The notes under the pieces are model-generated. The model was given only the letters and a program-made list of their open reading frames with translations, ran no database searches and was not told the DNA's origin. Positions 5,539-12,314 of a DNA stretch of 13,402 bases are shown here, piece after piece. The position numbers were made by a program, and so were the translations under genes. The stretch is from an uncultured Collinsella sp. Lineage in GTDB: Bacteria; Actinomycetota; Coriobacteriia; Coriobacteriales; Coriobacteriaceae. The stretch covers positions 1 through 13,402 of the forward strand of contig CAKUHM010000019.1 of NCBI GenBank assembly GCA_934655835.1, read 5' to 3'. How positions within the stretch are numbered: position 1 is the first letter of the stretch; each line of letters opens with the position of its first letter.

Positions 5539-6936
5539 ATGCCGCTCTCCTTCGTCATCGCGCGCTACTTCGCCTACGCGTTCGCGGCGGTCGCCACGGC
5601 GTGGCTCGCCTCGTTCATGGTGCTCTCCGCGGCGATCAACGCGGGCTTCGTCTACGAGGCAAGCTGGGGGCCGGCCAATGCGCGCGAGGTCGCTGAGGGC
5701 CTGGCACGCGACGGCGTCTGCGGGCAGCAGGACGTGCCGACGGCGTACCGCTACCTCATCCTGAACAAGGACGGATACGTGCTGATGACAGACCTCGAGG
5801 GCACGCGGCTCGAGGACGCGACGGAAATGGCCCGTGCGGCACTCGCCGCGGATCCTGGCACAGTGGAGATCGAGGGCGGGGGTTCGGGCCTCACCTACGC
5901 CGCGTTCCCGCTCAAGGGCGGCGGGGCCTGCGCACTCGCCAGCGAGTACTTGCCGCAGTGGGTCTCGCGCGACCTCGCCGGCCTGCTTCCCAACCCGCAG
6001 AATCTCATGCTCTTCGGCGCCGCTGCGGGAAGCGCGCTCGCGCTCGCGCTCGTGGCGCGCCGCGCGAGCCGCGTGATCTCGCGCAAGATGGCGCCGCTCG
6101 CGGAGGCGGCGGGGCGCGTCGGCGCGGGGGAGCTCGACTTCGCGGTCGGCAGCACCAACGTGCGCGAGGTGAACGACGTCCTCGCCGCGATGGACGCCAT
6201 GCGGGCCTCCCTCGCCGAGTCGCTCGAGGCCCGCTGGGCCGCGGAGCGGGGGCAGCGCGAGCAGATGGCGTCGCTCGCCCACGACCTCAAGACTCCGCTC
6301 ACCGTGCTGCGCGCCAACGCCGACTTCGTGGCGGAGGAGCTGGAAGACGAGAAAGACGCCGACCTCGCGGCCGCCGCGCGCGACATGGCCGGCAGTGTCG
6401 AAAGGCTCGACGGCTACGTGCGCCTGCTCATCGAGGCCTCGCGCGGGTCCGGCGGGGCGGAGAGGGCCCCCATGCGGCCGGCCGAGCTCTGCGAGCAGGT
6501 CCTCGCCGAGGCCGCCCAGATCGCCCGGGCGCGAGGCGTGACACTCGACGCGGCCACGGGCCCCGCTGTCGCGGGCGCGCCCGAGGCCCCGCTCGACCGA
6601 ACCGCCCTGGCGCGAGCCGCCGCGAACCTCGTGGCCAACGCCGCCGAGCACGCACGCTCGCGCGTGGCTGTCTCCTGCGACGTCGCGGGCGGGCACCTCG
6701 TCATCGAGGTTGCCGACGACGGACCGGGCTTTTCTCCCGCCGCCCTCGAACGCGGCTGCGAGCGCCTCTTCACAGACGACTCCTCCCGCTCCTCGCGTGA
6801 CGGAGGCCGCCACTACGGGCTCGGCCTCCACGTCGCCTCCGAGGCCGCGAGCGCCCACGGGGGCTCCGTCTCGCTCGCCAACGGCCCCTCGGGCGGTGCG
6901 GTGGCCACCATCGCGGTCCCCCTGTGCGGGATCTGA
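5539..6936 (+). CDS. Membrane sensor histidine kinase (LanK/CprK-like)
   Basis: A 465-residue kinase. Membrane segments at about 9-35 and 155-173 enclose an extracytoplasmic sensor of roughly 120 residues. A HAMP-like linker follows, then the phosphorylation site SLAHDLKTPLT with H248, the N-box NLVANAAEHA (N363, N367), G1 box DDGPGF (393-398) and a glycine-rich GLGLHVA. Start choice: ATG at 5539 has GAGGT nine bases upstream and places the first membrane segment near the N-terminus. GTG at 5500, overlapping the regulator stop, adds 13 residues and cannot be excluded. Two cysteines in the sensor (C61 and C131) could form a disulfide. It should phosphorylate the regulator encoded just upstream; a cationic peptide signal is inferred from the neighbouring transporter. 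The gene ends about 110 bases before a strong terminator. Confidence 0.9.
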   Translation: MPLSFVIARYFAYAFAAVATAWLASFMVLSAAINAGFVYEASWGPANAREVAEGLARDGVCGQQDVPTAYRYLILNKDGYVLMTDLEGTRLEDATEMARAALAADPGTVEIEGGGSGLTYAAFPLKGGGACALASEYLPQWVSRDLAGLLPNPQNLMLFGAAAGSALALALVARRASRVISRKMAPLAEAAGRVGAGELDFAVGSTNVREVNDVLAAMDAMRASLAESLEARWAAERGQREQMASLAHDLKTPLTVLRANADFVAEELEDEKDADLAAAARDMAGSVERLDGYVRLLIEASRGSGGAERAPMRPAELCEQVLAEAAQIARARGVTLDAATGPAVAGAPEAPLDRTALARAAANLVANAAEHARSRVAVSCDVAGGHLVIEVADDGPGFSPAALERGCERLFTDDSSRSSRDGGRHYGLGLHVASEAASAHGGSVSLANGPSGGAVATIAVPLCGI

Positions 6937-7046
6937 CGATTTCCTCGATGTCTACCTCGACTGCGATATGTCGCTCGCCGAGGCCGCGACGAGATGGTGT
7001 TGCGTCTGCCCCGTTTGGTGCTTCTAGCTCAAATTTGATCTGATGT

Positions 7047-7080
7047 AAGGCCCGTGCAATCCTGCATGGGCCTTTCTTTT
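7047..7080 (+). terminator. Rho-independent terminator after the kinase gene
   Basis: A 12-bp stem (7047-7058 with 7063-7074, one G-T wobble) closes a 4-base loop (atcc) and is followed by tttctttt. The T-run lies only on the plus-strand side, so it ends the plus-strand block. Confidence 0.88.
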
Positions 7081-7273
7081 GGCAATTGCTCGACCGATTC
7101 GTGGCTTGAAACACAAATAATCGAGTTAAGGAGACATGGGGTCATACAGCGGCTCTCAGGGCGCCTGCCGCACTCCCCCGCCATTACCTCTGCGGCGTCC
7201 CCGAATAGAGCCCATCCCGTTTGGCATATCGTTGCAATCGCCCACTTGTCCACCGGTCAAGTGAACTACTGGA

Positions 7274-7341
7274 ATAAATACAGCGACACGCTTGTCCGTT
7301 ACAGTCGCTATATCTGTGTAAATCGCCGCGATAAATACAGC
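7274..7341 (+). repeat. Direct repeat ataaatacagc, two copies
   Basis: Exact 11-base copies at 7274-7284 and 7331-7341; a shorter relative, ataaatcggc, follows at 7392-7401. An 8-bp inverted repeat, tacagtcg (7300-7307) and cgactgta (7349-7356), is interleaved with them. The function is unknown. Confidence 0.6.
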
Positions 7342-7365
7342 CTGTACTCGACTGTATACCAGCTA

Positions 7366-7459
7366 CGCGTATGTAGATTCATATCGCGTTAATAAATCGG
7401 CTCAAGCGTGTGCAAAACGCACAAGTAGCCGCAATAGGCGGTTATCGCGTAGGTAGATT
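7366..7459 (+). repeat. Near-identical 14-base direct repeat and nested hairpin
   Basis: cgcgtatgtagatt (7366-7379) and cgcgtaggtagatt (7446-7459) differ at one base and start 80 bases apart. The motif tatcgcgt occurs at 7382-7389 and 7443-7450. The first copy also forms a hairpin, cgcgtatg (7366-7373) with catatcgcg (7380-7388), with one bulged base. A palindrome tacgcgta sits at 7364-7371. Confidence 0.6.
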
Positions 7460-7500
7460 TTTGGCACCCTGTTGCTTACTGAAAATTAAACAATTGCTTA

Positions 7501-7533
7501 AAACAAAAAAGGCCAAGCACTAGGTGCCTGACC
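7501..7533 (-). terminator. Rho-independent terminator of tRNA-Pro
   Basis: On the minus strand, GGTCAGGCAC pairs with GTGCTTGGCC (10 bp, two G-T wobbles) across a CTA loop at 7521-7523. TTTTTTGTTTT follows. It starts about 10 bases after the tRNA 3' end. Confidence 0.88.
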
Positions 7534-7543
7534 TGCAAACTTC

Positions 7544-7620
<77 letters not shown>

Positions 7621-7662
7621 AAGCTTTTGTTTGTTGCTCTGCTCTCGCTCGCAACAGGGAGT

Positions 7663-7692
7663 ATATTAACCCGAAACTTTGTCCTTGTGCAA
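7663..7692 (-). promoter_or_regulatory. Candidate promoter for tRNA-Pro
   Basis: On the minus strand, TTGCAC (7687-7692) and TAATAT (7663-7668) are separated by 18 bases. Transcription would start near 7656, about 36 bases before the tRNA. The -35 lies only 9 bases beyond the coaBC stop codon. Confidence 0.4.
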
Positions 7693-7700
7693 GAACTTTT

Positions 7701-8915
7701 TTACAAATTTTGAAGCAAGTCCAAAATTGTATCTGCGAGCTGGGGTTTTGTTAGAACCGGAAGTTCTTGCGTGCCCGTTGTGCTCACAATCCAGGCCTTG
7801 TTGGTATCGGTTCCAAAGCCCGAATCGGCGCGCGAGACATCGTTGGCGATAATTACATCGCAACCCTTGCGGGCTAATTTGTGCTCGGCGTACTCGACAA
7901 CGTTATCGGTCTCGGCCGCAAATCCGATCACGCAGCGCTCGCCCTTCTGACGCGAGAGCTCGGCCAAAATATCGACCGTCTCGACCAGTTCGATGCAATC
8001 GAGGCGTTCGTTGGCTTTTTTGAGCTTGTGGTCCGCAGGGGCCGCCGGGGTGTAGTCGGCGACGGCGGCCGCACAAATTGCCGCATCGGCTGTCTGGAAG
8101 GCGCTCAGGGCCGCCTGGAGCATCTCTGCGGCGGTCTGCACGCGCACGCACTCCACGCCGCGGGGCACATCGAGTGATGTCGGTCCCAACAGGAGCGTGA
8201 CCGCGGCGCCGCGGCGTGCGGCCTCCCCTGCCAGGGCGATGCCCATCTTGCCCGATGAGCGGTTGCCGATAAAGCGTACCGGATCGATCGGTTCATGCGT
8301 GGGGCCTGCCGTGATGACGATGCGCTTGCCCGCCAGATCCTGCGGGACGGGATTGAGCACCTCACAGATACCCTCGACGATGTCCTCGGGCTCGCTCATA
8401 CGCCCCGTGTCCACGTCGCCGCAGGCAAGGTAGCCGCTGCCAGGTCCCACCACATGGACACCGCGCTCTCGCAGCGTGGCCATATTGGCCTGTGTAGCCG
8501 GCGCTTTCCACATGCCATTGTTCATGGCCGGCGCGATCACGACGGGTCGCGGCGTTGCCAGCAGCGTGGTGGAGATGAGGTCGTCGGCGATGCCGTTGGC
8601 CATCTTGGCGATGATGTTGGCCGTTGCGGGCGCCACGACCACCAGATCGGGCTCCTGTGCCAGCGAAATGTGGTGGATGGGGTCGGAGGGATCGTCGAAC
8701 AAGCCCACGGCGACCGGCTCATTGGTGAGCGCGCGGAAGGTGAGCGGGCCCATAAACTCGGTGGCATGCTCGCTCATAACGACCTTCACGTGGGCGCCGC
8801 GCTTTTGCAGCAGACGCACGATGTTGCACGACTTATAGGCGGCGATCCCGCCGGTAATGCCCAGCAGGATCGTTTTTCCCTCAAGTTGCATTGAATTGTT
8901 GGATGCCGCCGTCAT
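7701..8915 (-). CDS. coaBC: Bifunctional phosphopantothenoylcysteine decarboxylase / phosphopantothenate--cysteine ligase
   Basis: This 404-residue cytoplasmic enzyme joins cysteine to 4'-phosphopantothenate (CoaB, C-terminal half) and decarboxylates the product to 4'-phosphopantetheine (CoaC, N-terminal flavoprotein half) in CoA synthesis. CoaC motifs: GGIAAYKS (22-29), catalytic His in HHISLA (H82), APAMNNGMW (128-136) and the substrate-clamp cysteine in GYLACGD (C165). CoaB motifs: ITAGPTHEPIDPVRFIGNRS from 201, SSGKMG (220-225), AAAVADY (282-288) and KLKK (297-300). Length is normal for the fused form. The ATG at 8915 has AAGGAAG about 9 bases upstream and begins two bases after the zinc-ribbon gene stop, so it is the last gene of that operon. 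A small imperfect hairpin follows the stop, but without a T-run. Confidence 0.96.
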   Translation of the reverse strand: MTAASNNSMQLEGKTILLGITGGIAAYKSCNIVRLLQKRGAHVKVVMSEHATEFMGPLTFRALTNEPVAVGLFDDPSDPIHHISLAQEPDLVVVAPATANIIAKMANGIADDLISTTLLATPRPVVIAPAMNNGMWKAPATQANMATLRERGVHVVGPGSGYLACGDVDTGRMSEPEDIVEGICEVLNPVPQDLAGKRIVITAGPTHEPIDPVRFIGNRSSGKMGIALAGEAARRGAAVTLLLGPTSLDVPRGVECVRVQTAAEMLQAALSAFQTADAAICAAAVADYTPAAPADHKLKKANERLDCIELVETVDILAELSRQKGERCVIGFAAETDNVVEYAEHKLARKGCDVIIANDVSRADSGFGTDTNKAWIVSTTGTQELPVLTKPQLADTILDLLQNL

Positions 8916-8917
8916 CG

Positions 8918-9637
8918 TTAGGCTTCCTTGCTCGGGAGCACCAGGAGGCGATGGCAGTACGGGCAGTGCGTAATCTCGCTACCGTCGTGGTTCAGGTCGC
9001 TCATGGACGATGCCTGCAGCGCGGTGTGGCAGACCGTGGGGATGTTGCCCTGGATGGTCTCGACGGCCAGGCCGCGGAACTGCTTGAGCAGACGCTCGTA
9101 GTCGGTGAGCACGTCGGCCGGCAGCGTGGCGGCAAGCGCGGTGCGCTCCTTCGTGGCGGTGTCAATCTGAGCCTGCAGGTCGGCGGCCTTGGCGCGGGCG
9201 GCCTTGGTATCGGCCTTCACGCCCTCCTCGAACTTGGCGATGATTGCCTGCGCGCGAGCCTCGCGGTCGAGCGCCTCTTTGTGGGCGATGACGACGTCCT
9301 TGCGGGTGTGCTCAATCTTGTCCAGACGCTTGGCCAGGGTGGCGAGTTCATTCTCCAGGTCCTGGACCTCGCGGTAGTCGGAGCCGTCGACGTGGCGCTT
9401 CTTGGCAGCCTCGATGGCGTTGTTGGTCTGAATCTCGGTGGTGTTGAGATCGTCGAGCTCAATGTCCAGGTCCTTGCGCTGGGCGTAGAGCTTGGTCATC
9501 TCGGACTTGAGCTTCACATAGGTCTTGCGCTTGGAAGCGAGCTCCTTGAGCTCCGGCATATTGGCAAGTTCGCTCTTGTTGCGGGCGAGCTCCAAATCGA
9601 TCTGTTGCAGCTTGAGTAGCGTAGCGCCGGCGCTCAT
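8918..9637 (-). CDS. Coiled-coil protein with C-terminal zinc-ribbon-like domain (zf-RING_7/Rv2229c type)
   Basis: A 239-residue soluble protein of the bacterial C4-type zinc-ribbon family (relatives: Rv2229c, and FlgZ/HP0958 in Helicobacter). Residues 5-180 are charged heptad-rich coiled coil with a central YREVQDLENEL (88-98), typical of the family. The C-terminal knuckle has C203-H204 and C225-x-x-C228-H229. The first knuckle normally reads CxxC, but here Pro200 occupies the first cysteine position, so one ligand appears lost. Start choice: ATG at 9637 has AAGGAGAG upstream and overlaps the Nif3 stop (ATGA); the frame is open further up, to 9673, but that would lie inside Nif3 without a ribosome binding site. 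Pairing with a Nif3-like gene is conserved in Actinobacteria. The molecular role is unknown; nucleic-acid binding is often suggested. Confidence 0.85.
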   Translation of the reverse strand: MSAGATLLKLQQIDLELARNKSELANMPELKELASKRKTYVKLKSEMTKLYAQRKDLDIELDDLNTTEIQTNNAIEAAKKRHVDGSDYREVQDLENELATLAKRLDKIEHTRKDVVIAHKEALDREARAQAIIAKFEEGVKADTKAARAKAADLQAQIDTATKERTALAATLPADVLTDYERLLKQFRGLAVETIQGNIPTVCHTALQASSMSDLNHDGSEITHCPYCHRLLVLPSKEA

Positions 9638-10443
9638 AAGTTCTCTCCTTTTGTCACAGTCCACCATTGGCAAGGGTTCAGTATTTTAATCGCATGACGG
9701 GGGTCGACCCCGGCGTCAACTGCAGAGTTCATCAAGATATCCACGAACGGCTCTTCGGAGCGGTCATGGCCGAGTAGGATCACGGCCAGGCCACGCAAGG
9801 CAAGATCCTGCGCCACGTGGTAGCCAGCCTCTCCGGTCACAATAACATCTGCGCCTGCGGCGATGGCAAGCTCACCAAAATCGCCGAGGGAACCGCCCAG
9901 AATGGCTACGGTGCGGCACGGGCGCTCGGCTTCGCCCCATACGCGCGGGTCGCTGCCAAACGCCGTGGCGGCACGATTGGCGAGATCGCGCAGCGTGGAC
10001 GGGTCGTCGAGCGTTGCAAGTGCGCCCAGACCGGTGAGCTCAGGCTCGTCCACATGCTCCAGCGAGCTCATGGGCTCAGCGCCCAGCAAATTGCTCAGGC
10101 GAACGCGCACTTCGTGCGAGCGGTCCAGGTTGGTGTGAAGCGAGATGATGCTCACGCCGCAACGAGCTGCCTCGTACAACGCAGCGCTGCACTGGGGACG
10201 CGATACATCCGCCGGGCATAACGCCTCGGGCGCCTTGATGTAGATGGGATGATGCGTCAGCAGCACGTTGGCGCCGGCCTCGAGAGCGCCGTGCACGTTT
10301 GCCTCGGTCGCATCGAGCGCGCAGGCAACACCGGTGATCTTCGCAGTGGGATTTCCCACGGAGAGCCCTACGTGATCCCAGCCCTCGGCGTCCGCCTTGG
10401 GGTAGCGCGCCAGCAGCGCACATTCAAGTTCGGAGACGATCAT
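9634..10443 (-). CDS. Nif3-like dinuclear metal centre protein (DUF34)
   Basis: A 269-residue member of the Nif3/YbgI/DUF34 family, a widely conserved fold with two metal ions bound inside a toroidal oligomer; enzymatic activity is not firmly established, though GTP cyclohydrolase I type 2 is a common label. Metal-ligand motifs are complete: THHP (H64, H65), SLHTNLD (H103, D107), and GHDRSE (H226, E230), with TGEAGYH (203-209) between. The N-terminal GWDHVGLSVG (21-30) is typical. ATG at 10443 overlaps the cysteine desulfurase stop (ATGA), and its own stop overlaps the zinc-ribbon start. Such coupling suggests stoichiometric production. The middle lobe found in longer homologues is absent, giving the short bacterial form. 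Confidence 0.92.
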   Translation of the reverse strand: MIVSELECALLARYPKADAEGWDHVGLSVGNPTAKITGVACALDATEANVHGALEAGANVLLTHHPIYIKAPEALCPADVSRPQCSAALYEAARCGVSIISLHTNLDRSHEVRVRLSNLLGAEPMSSLEHVDEPELTGLGALATLDDPSTLRDLANRAATAFGSDPRVWGEAERPCRTVAILGGSLGDFGELAIAAGADVIVTGEAGYHVAQDLALRGLAVILLGHDRSEEPFVDILMNSAVDAGVDPRHAIKILNPCQWWTVTKGENL

Positions 10444-11618
10444 GCGGCACCTACGATCGAGAGCAGCGTCTGAGCGAACTCATCTAGGTCGGCAGGGTTC
10501 ACGCGGTCATCGAAGGAGATACGCAGTGCGCCCAGCGCCTGCTCGCGACCAATGCCCATGGCGCTGAGCACGTGGCTCGGGTCCATACTGCCGCTCGAGC
10601 AAGCCGATCCGGCCGAAACCTCAAAGCCGGCGGCATCGAGCTTGATGATGAGCTCTTCGGAGTCCATGCCGTCAACGTAGATTGAAACCATACCTGGCAG
10701 ACGATCTGCCTGCGCGTAGTCGCCCATCGTGGCGTGAATGCGAGGATGGGCCGTAAGCGTGGCGTAGAGCTTATCGGACAAGGTCTGCAGTTCCGCGCGC
10801 TCCTGGGCCACGTGGGGCGTCAGCGTGCTGGCGGCAGCGGCAAAAGCCAGTTGCGTGCGCAGATCCTGCGTACCGGCACGACGGCCGGCTTCCTGTCCAC
10901 CGCCAAAGATGCGCGGACGCAGCGGCGTGCGGTTCTTAAGGTAGAGCGCGCCGGATGCCACAGGGCCGCCGATCTTGTGCGCGGCAACGGTCATGGCGTC
11001 GACGCCCAGCTCGGTGACATCGAGCGGAATATGCAAGTAGCCCTGAATGGCATCGGTATGAAACAAGGCGCCGACAGCATGTGCGGCGGCTGCCAGCTCG
11101 CGGATGGGCTGCACCACGCCGGTCTCGTTGTTGGCGACCATAATGCTCACGAGCGCCACGTCGTCGCCAAGCAGCTCGGTGAGTGCAGCGGGCTCAACGT
11201 AGCCCGCGCGGCAGGGCTGCACCAGGTCGACCGTAAAGCCGGCGGCGCGCAGCAGCGGCAGGTTGTCCAGAATCGAATCGTGCTCAATGGCCGAAACAAT
11301 CACGCGATCGCGCTTGCGATCGCGCTGACGGGCGCCCTCGGCAAGACCGAGCAGTGCCAACTGGTTGGCCTCGGTTCCGCCGTTGGTCAGGATAATCTCG
11401 GACGGGCGGACGTGCGCTCCAAAGCTGCGGGCGATCTCGCGACGGGCGACTTCCAGACGAGCGGCGGCTTTACGGCCCAGCGAGTGCAGCGAGTTGGGGT
11501 TGATGCCGGCAAGCTCGCTTTCGTCGTATTCGTGCTGCGCAAGGCGCGCCTCGGCGCGCATGGGCGTCGAGGCGGCATAGTCAAGATTCACGGGTATGCG
11601 GTTTTGACCTGCGGTCAT
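10440..11618 (-). CDS. Cysteine desulfurase, NifS/IscS-type (PLP-dependent)
   Basis: A 392-residue fold-type I PLP enzyme that takes sulfur from cysteine, giving alanine and an enzyme persulfide for Fe-S clusters or thiolated tRNA. It begins with the family opening NLDYAASTPM (11-20). PLP-site residues are H113 (EHDSI), N163-N164-E165, D189 (HTDAIQ) and Schiff-base lysine K215 (AAHKIGGP). RAGTQD (247-252) follows, and the sulfur-accepting C340 lies in SAGSACSSGSMDPSHV (335-350), the class I pattern. No iscU or regulator is adjacent, so its partner must be elsewhere. The ATG at 11618 lies 6 bases after the rpe stop; the AGGAGG used is inside the end of rpe, 11 bases upstream. Whether it serves Fe-S clusters or tRNA (MnmA-type) cannot be decided here. 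Confidence 0.92.
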   Translation of the reverse strand: MTAGQNRIPVNLDYAASTPMRAEARLAQHEYDESELAGINPNSLHSLGRKAAARLEVARREIARSFGAHVRPSEIILTNGGTEANQLALLGLAEGARQRDRKRDRVIVSAIEHDSILDNLPLLRAAGFTVDLVQPCRAGYVEPAALTELLGDDVALVSIMVANNETGVVQPIRELAAAAHAVGALFHTDAIQGYLHIPLDVTELGVDAMTVAAHKIGGPVASGALYLKNRTPLRPRIFGGGQEAGRRAGTQDLRTQLAFAAAASTLTPHVAQERAELQTLSDKLYATLTAHPRIHATMGDYAQADRLPGMVSIYVDGMDSEELIIKLDAAGFEVSAGSACSSGSMDPSHVLSAMGIGREQALGALRISFDDRVNPADLDEFAQTLLSIVGAA

Positions 11619-11624
11619 AAGGGA

Positions 11625-12296
11625 TTATGCCTCCTGTGCGGCCTCGTTGCCCAGTTTCTGCAGCAGTGCAACCTCGGCGGCGGGATCTTCGGACTTAAAT
11701 ACGGCGGAGCCGGCCACGAGCACGTTGGCGCCAGCCTTGACGACCTCGGCGATGTTCTTAGAAGAGATGCCGCCATCGACCTCGATTAGGGGCGACACAC
11801 CGTGGCGCTCGCACATGGCCGTAAGCTCGTGCAGTTTGGCGATGGTGCCCGGGATAAAGCTCTGGCCGCCAAAGCCGGGGTTCACGCTCATCAGCAACAC
11901 CATGTCGACGACATCGATAATGCTCTCGAGCACGCAGACGGGGGTGGCGGGGTTGAGCACCACGCCGGCCTTGACGCCGCGCTGCTGCAGATGGGTGAGC
12001 GTGCGGTGCAGGTGCGTGGAGGCCTCGTAGTGCACGGTGATCATGTCGGCGCCGGCGTCGGCGTACCAATCGACCGTCTCGTCGGGGTTGGACACCATCA
12101 GGTGCGCGTCGACCGGCACGTTGGTGGAGCGCTTGACGGCCTTGAGGATGTCAACGCCAAAGGTGAGGTTGCCGGTAAAGTGGCCGTCCATTACGTCGAA
12201 GTGCACGTAGTCGGCACCGGCGATTTTGTCGAGCTCGCCCTTGAGGTTGGCCATATCGGCCGAAAGGACAGACGGAGCGATTTTGATGGAACCCAT
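11625..12296 (-). CDS. rpe: Ribulose-phosphate 3-epimerase
   Basis: This 223-residue TIM-barrel enzyme interconverts D-ribulose 5-phosphate and D-xylulose 5-phosphate in the pentose phosphate pathway. All signatures are present: APSVLSAD (7-14), HFDVMDGHF (32-40) with metal ligands H32 and catalytic D34, DAHLMV (63-68) with H65, MSVNPGFGGQSF (136-147) and EVDGGI (172-177) with catalytic D174. Length is standard. The ATG at 12296 has AAAGG about 9 bases upstream, and the gene starts 18 bases after gpsA ends. No oddity is seen. Confidence 0.97.
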   Translation of the reverse strand: MGSIKIAPSVLSADMANLKGELDKIAGADYVHFDVMDGHFTGNLTFGVDILKAVKRSTNVPVDAHLMVSNPDETVDWYADAGADMITVHYEASTHLHRTLTHLQQRGVKAGVVLNPATPVCVLESIIDVVDMVLLMSVNPGFGGQSFIPGTIAKLHELTAMCERHGVSPLIEVDGGISSKNIAEVVKAGANVLVAGSAVFKSEDPAAEVALLQKLGNEAAQEA

Positions 12297-12314
12297 GGTA
12301 GAAGCCTTTCTGCG

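Larger units (their letters stand above)
7081..7500. other. Gene-free stretch with short repeats, between the accessory block and tRNA-Pro
   Basis: About 420 bases without a convincing gene. A 42-codon plus-strand frame (ATG at 7136) has AAGGAG only two bases before the start, too close. A minus-strand frame of about 74 codons (7029-7253) has no ribosome binding site and crosses the terminator. From about 7255 the base composition falls to roughly half GC (29 of 60 in 7381-7440), and several short repeats occur. A weak minus-strand promoter-like pair (TTGAGC, 16 bases, TATGAA) lies at 7376-7403. I see no known RNA family. Confidence 0.5.

Noticed and set aside
5137..6858. Minus-strand frame of 573 codons opposite the regulator and kinase genes
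   Set aside because: It is a by-product of extreme third-position GC. The plus strand carries complete two-component domains, and the antisense product is a low-complexity Arg/Gly/Ala-rich string.
7029..7253. Minus-strand frame of 74 codons (MDKWAIATICQTGWALFG...)
   Set aside because: It has no ribosome binding site and crosses the terminator hairpin at 7047-7080; no family recognised.
7136..7264. 42-codon frame with AAGGAG just before ATG
   Set aside because: Only two bases separate AAGGAG from ATG, too short for initiation, and the peptide is proline/arginine-rich without recognisable features.
7274..7459. CRISPR array
   Set aside because: The repeats are only 11-14 bases, occur twice each and have unequal spacing; no cas gene is present.
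7675..7700. Small hairpin directly after the coaBC stop as a terminator
   Set aside because: The stem is short and imperfect, no T-run follows, and it overlaps the tRNA promoter candidate.
10734..11789. Plus-strand frame of 351 codons opposite the cysteine desulfurase
   Set aside because: It is antisense to a gene with complete PLP-enzyme motifs and shows no domain of its own.
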